64,000 nt of DNA from Planctobacterium sp047947135 (lineage in GTDB: Bacteria > Pseudomonadota > Gammaproteobacteria > Enterobacterales > Alteromonadaceae): NCBI GenBank assembly GCA_047947135.1, contig CP170457.1, positions 1,426,001 to 1,490,000 of the forward strand. The letters are read 5' to 3'. Shown here piece by piece: positions 63,783 through 64,000 of this stretch (position 1 is the stretch's first letter; each line of letters begins with the position of its first letter). Below the pieces are notes generated by a model that worked only from the letters and a program-made list of their open reading frames with translations, had not been told where the DNA came from and searched no databases. The translations under genes were made by a program, and so were the position numbers.

Positions 63783-64000
63783 GTGAAACAGGCAGTCGTT
63801 GACGCAAATCCGCAATTGCTGGAACAAAAAACAGCAAGACTGATAGATGCAGCCAAGGCAGGCGATCGGGATGCGTATAGATTATTGTATGAGCAATATA
63901 TCGGTCAGGTCTATGCATTGTGTGTCAGATTGACCGGCGATCAACATCATGCGGAAGAAGCTGCGCAGGAAGTATTTATACAGGTTTGGCAGAAGCTACA
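63783..64000 (+). CDS. ECF-type RNA polymerase sigma factor, N-terminal part (cut by window edge)
   Basis: About 72 residues visible from a GTG start with GGA 5 nt upstream. Region 2 of the sigma-70 family: LTGDQHHAEEAAQEVFIQVW is the core-binding and -10-recognition segment. RpoE/ECF length and regulators cannot be judged, since the gene runs past the window. Upstream 63590-63782 shows no gene. Confidence 0.85.
   Translation, partial: MKQAVVDANPQLLEQKTARLIDAAKAGDRDAYRLLYEQYIGQVYALCVRLTGDQHHAEEAAQEVFIQVWQKL

Overview
The window is a chromosomal stretch from a marine, flagellated gammaproteobacterium, most likely Alteromonadales (Alteromonadaceae-like); I cannot name the genus. The grounds are a gammaproteobacterial 16S/23S/5S set, MotX (a Na+-driven polar flagellar motor protein of Vibrio and Alteromonadales), a gammaproteobacterial spc/alpha ribosomal order, PldA, MiaE, RlmB and an exported GH13/M16/PhoD repertoire.

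Layout. 1-2763 (minus): a cyanophycin operon with isoaspartyl dipeptidase, cyanophycinase and the N-terminal part of cyanophycin synthetase, cut by the window edge. 2955-15826: motX, rnr-rlmB, an exported propeller-like protein, AIM24, an exported amidohydrolase, a LysR regulator, a DUF1569 protein, a DUF4397-like lipoprotein and a GH13 lipoprotein. 16099-24556: the spc operon (rplN to rpmJ, with secY) and the alpha operon (rpsM, rpsK, rpsD, rpoA, rplQ), without the S10 operon in front. 24683-25462: an exported protein made of about nine 15-residue repeats. 25685-31128: a complete rrn operon with two promoters, boxA sites, processing stems and a terminator, but no spacer tRNA. 31129-33350: accessory DNA with an inverted 5S-tail remnant, an IS630-family element with a split transposase frame, and three 300-bp tandem units that carry 5S-tail fragments, terminators and stems kept by compensatory changes. 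33401-43762: homocysteine S-methyltransferase, TetR, an exported hydrolase, an M16 protease, a phosphotransferase flanked by two paralogous 46-residue membrane microproteins, a periplasmic binding-like protein, a 59-residue protein and PldA. 43874-44750: an IS5-family element. 44775-64000: an SCPU-like protein, PhoD, an orphan response regulator, two YihG-type acyltransferases with a YbdG-type channel, an atypical NRAMP transporter, a GbsR/MarR regulator with cydAB, miaE with a glycosyltransferase, qmcA-nfeD, an EamA transporter, rpsF-rpsR-rplI without priB, a BLUF photoreceptor and the start of an ECF sigma factor.

How genes work together. CphA, CphB and IadA make a nitrogen-storage cycle: synthesis of the Asp-Arg polymer, hydrolysis to beta-Asp-Arg, then release of free Asp and Arg. 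The acyltransferases, YbdG channel, PldA, QmcA/NfeD and NRAMP-like carrier all act at the envelope. CydAB gives a short-Q-loop bd-type quinol oxidase.

The most unusual parts are the 300-bp structured tandem array behind the rrn operon, the two same-length microproteins around the phosphotransferase, the NRAMP paralogue lacking the metal-site residues, the 15-residue-repeat protein, and the detachment of the spc operon from S10. All calls come from reading the sequence; no database search was run.
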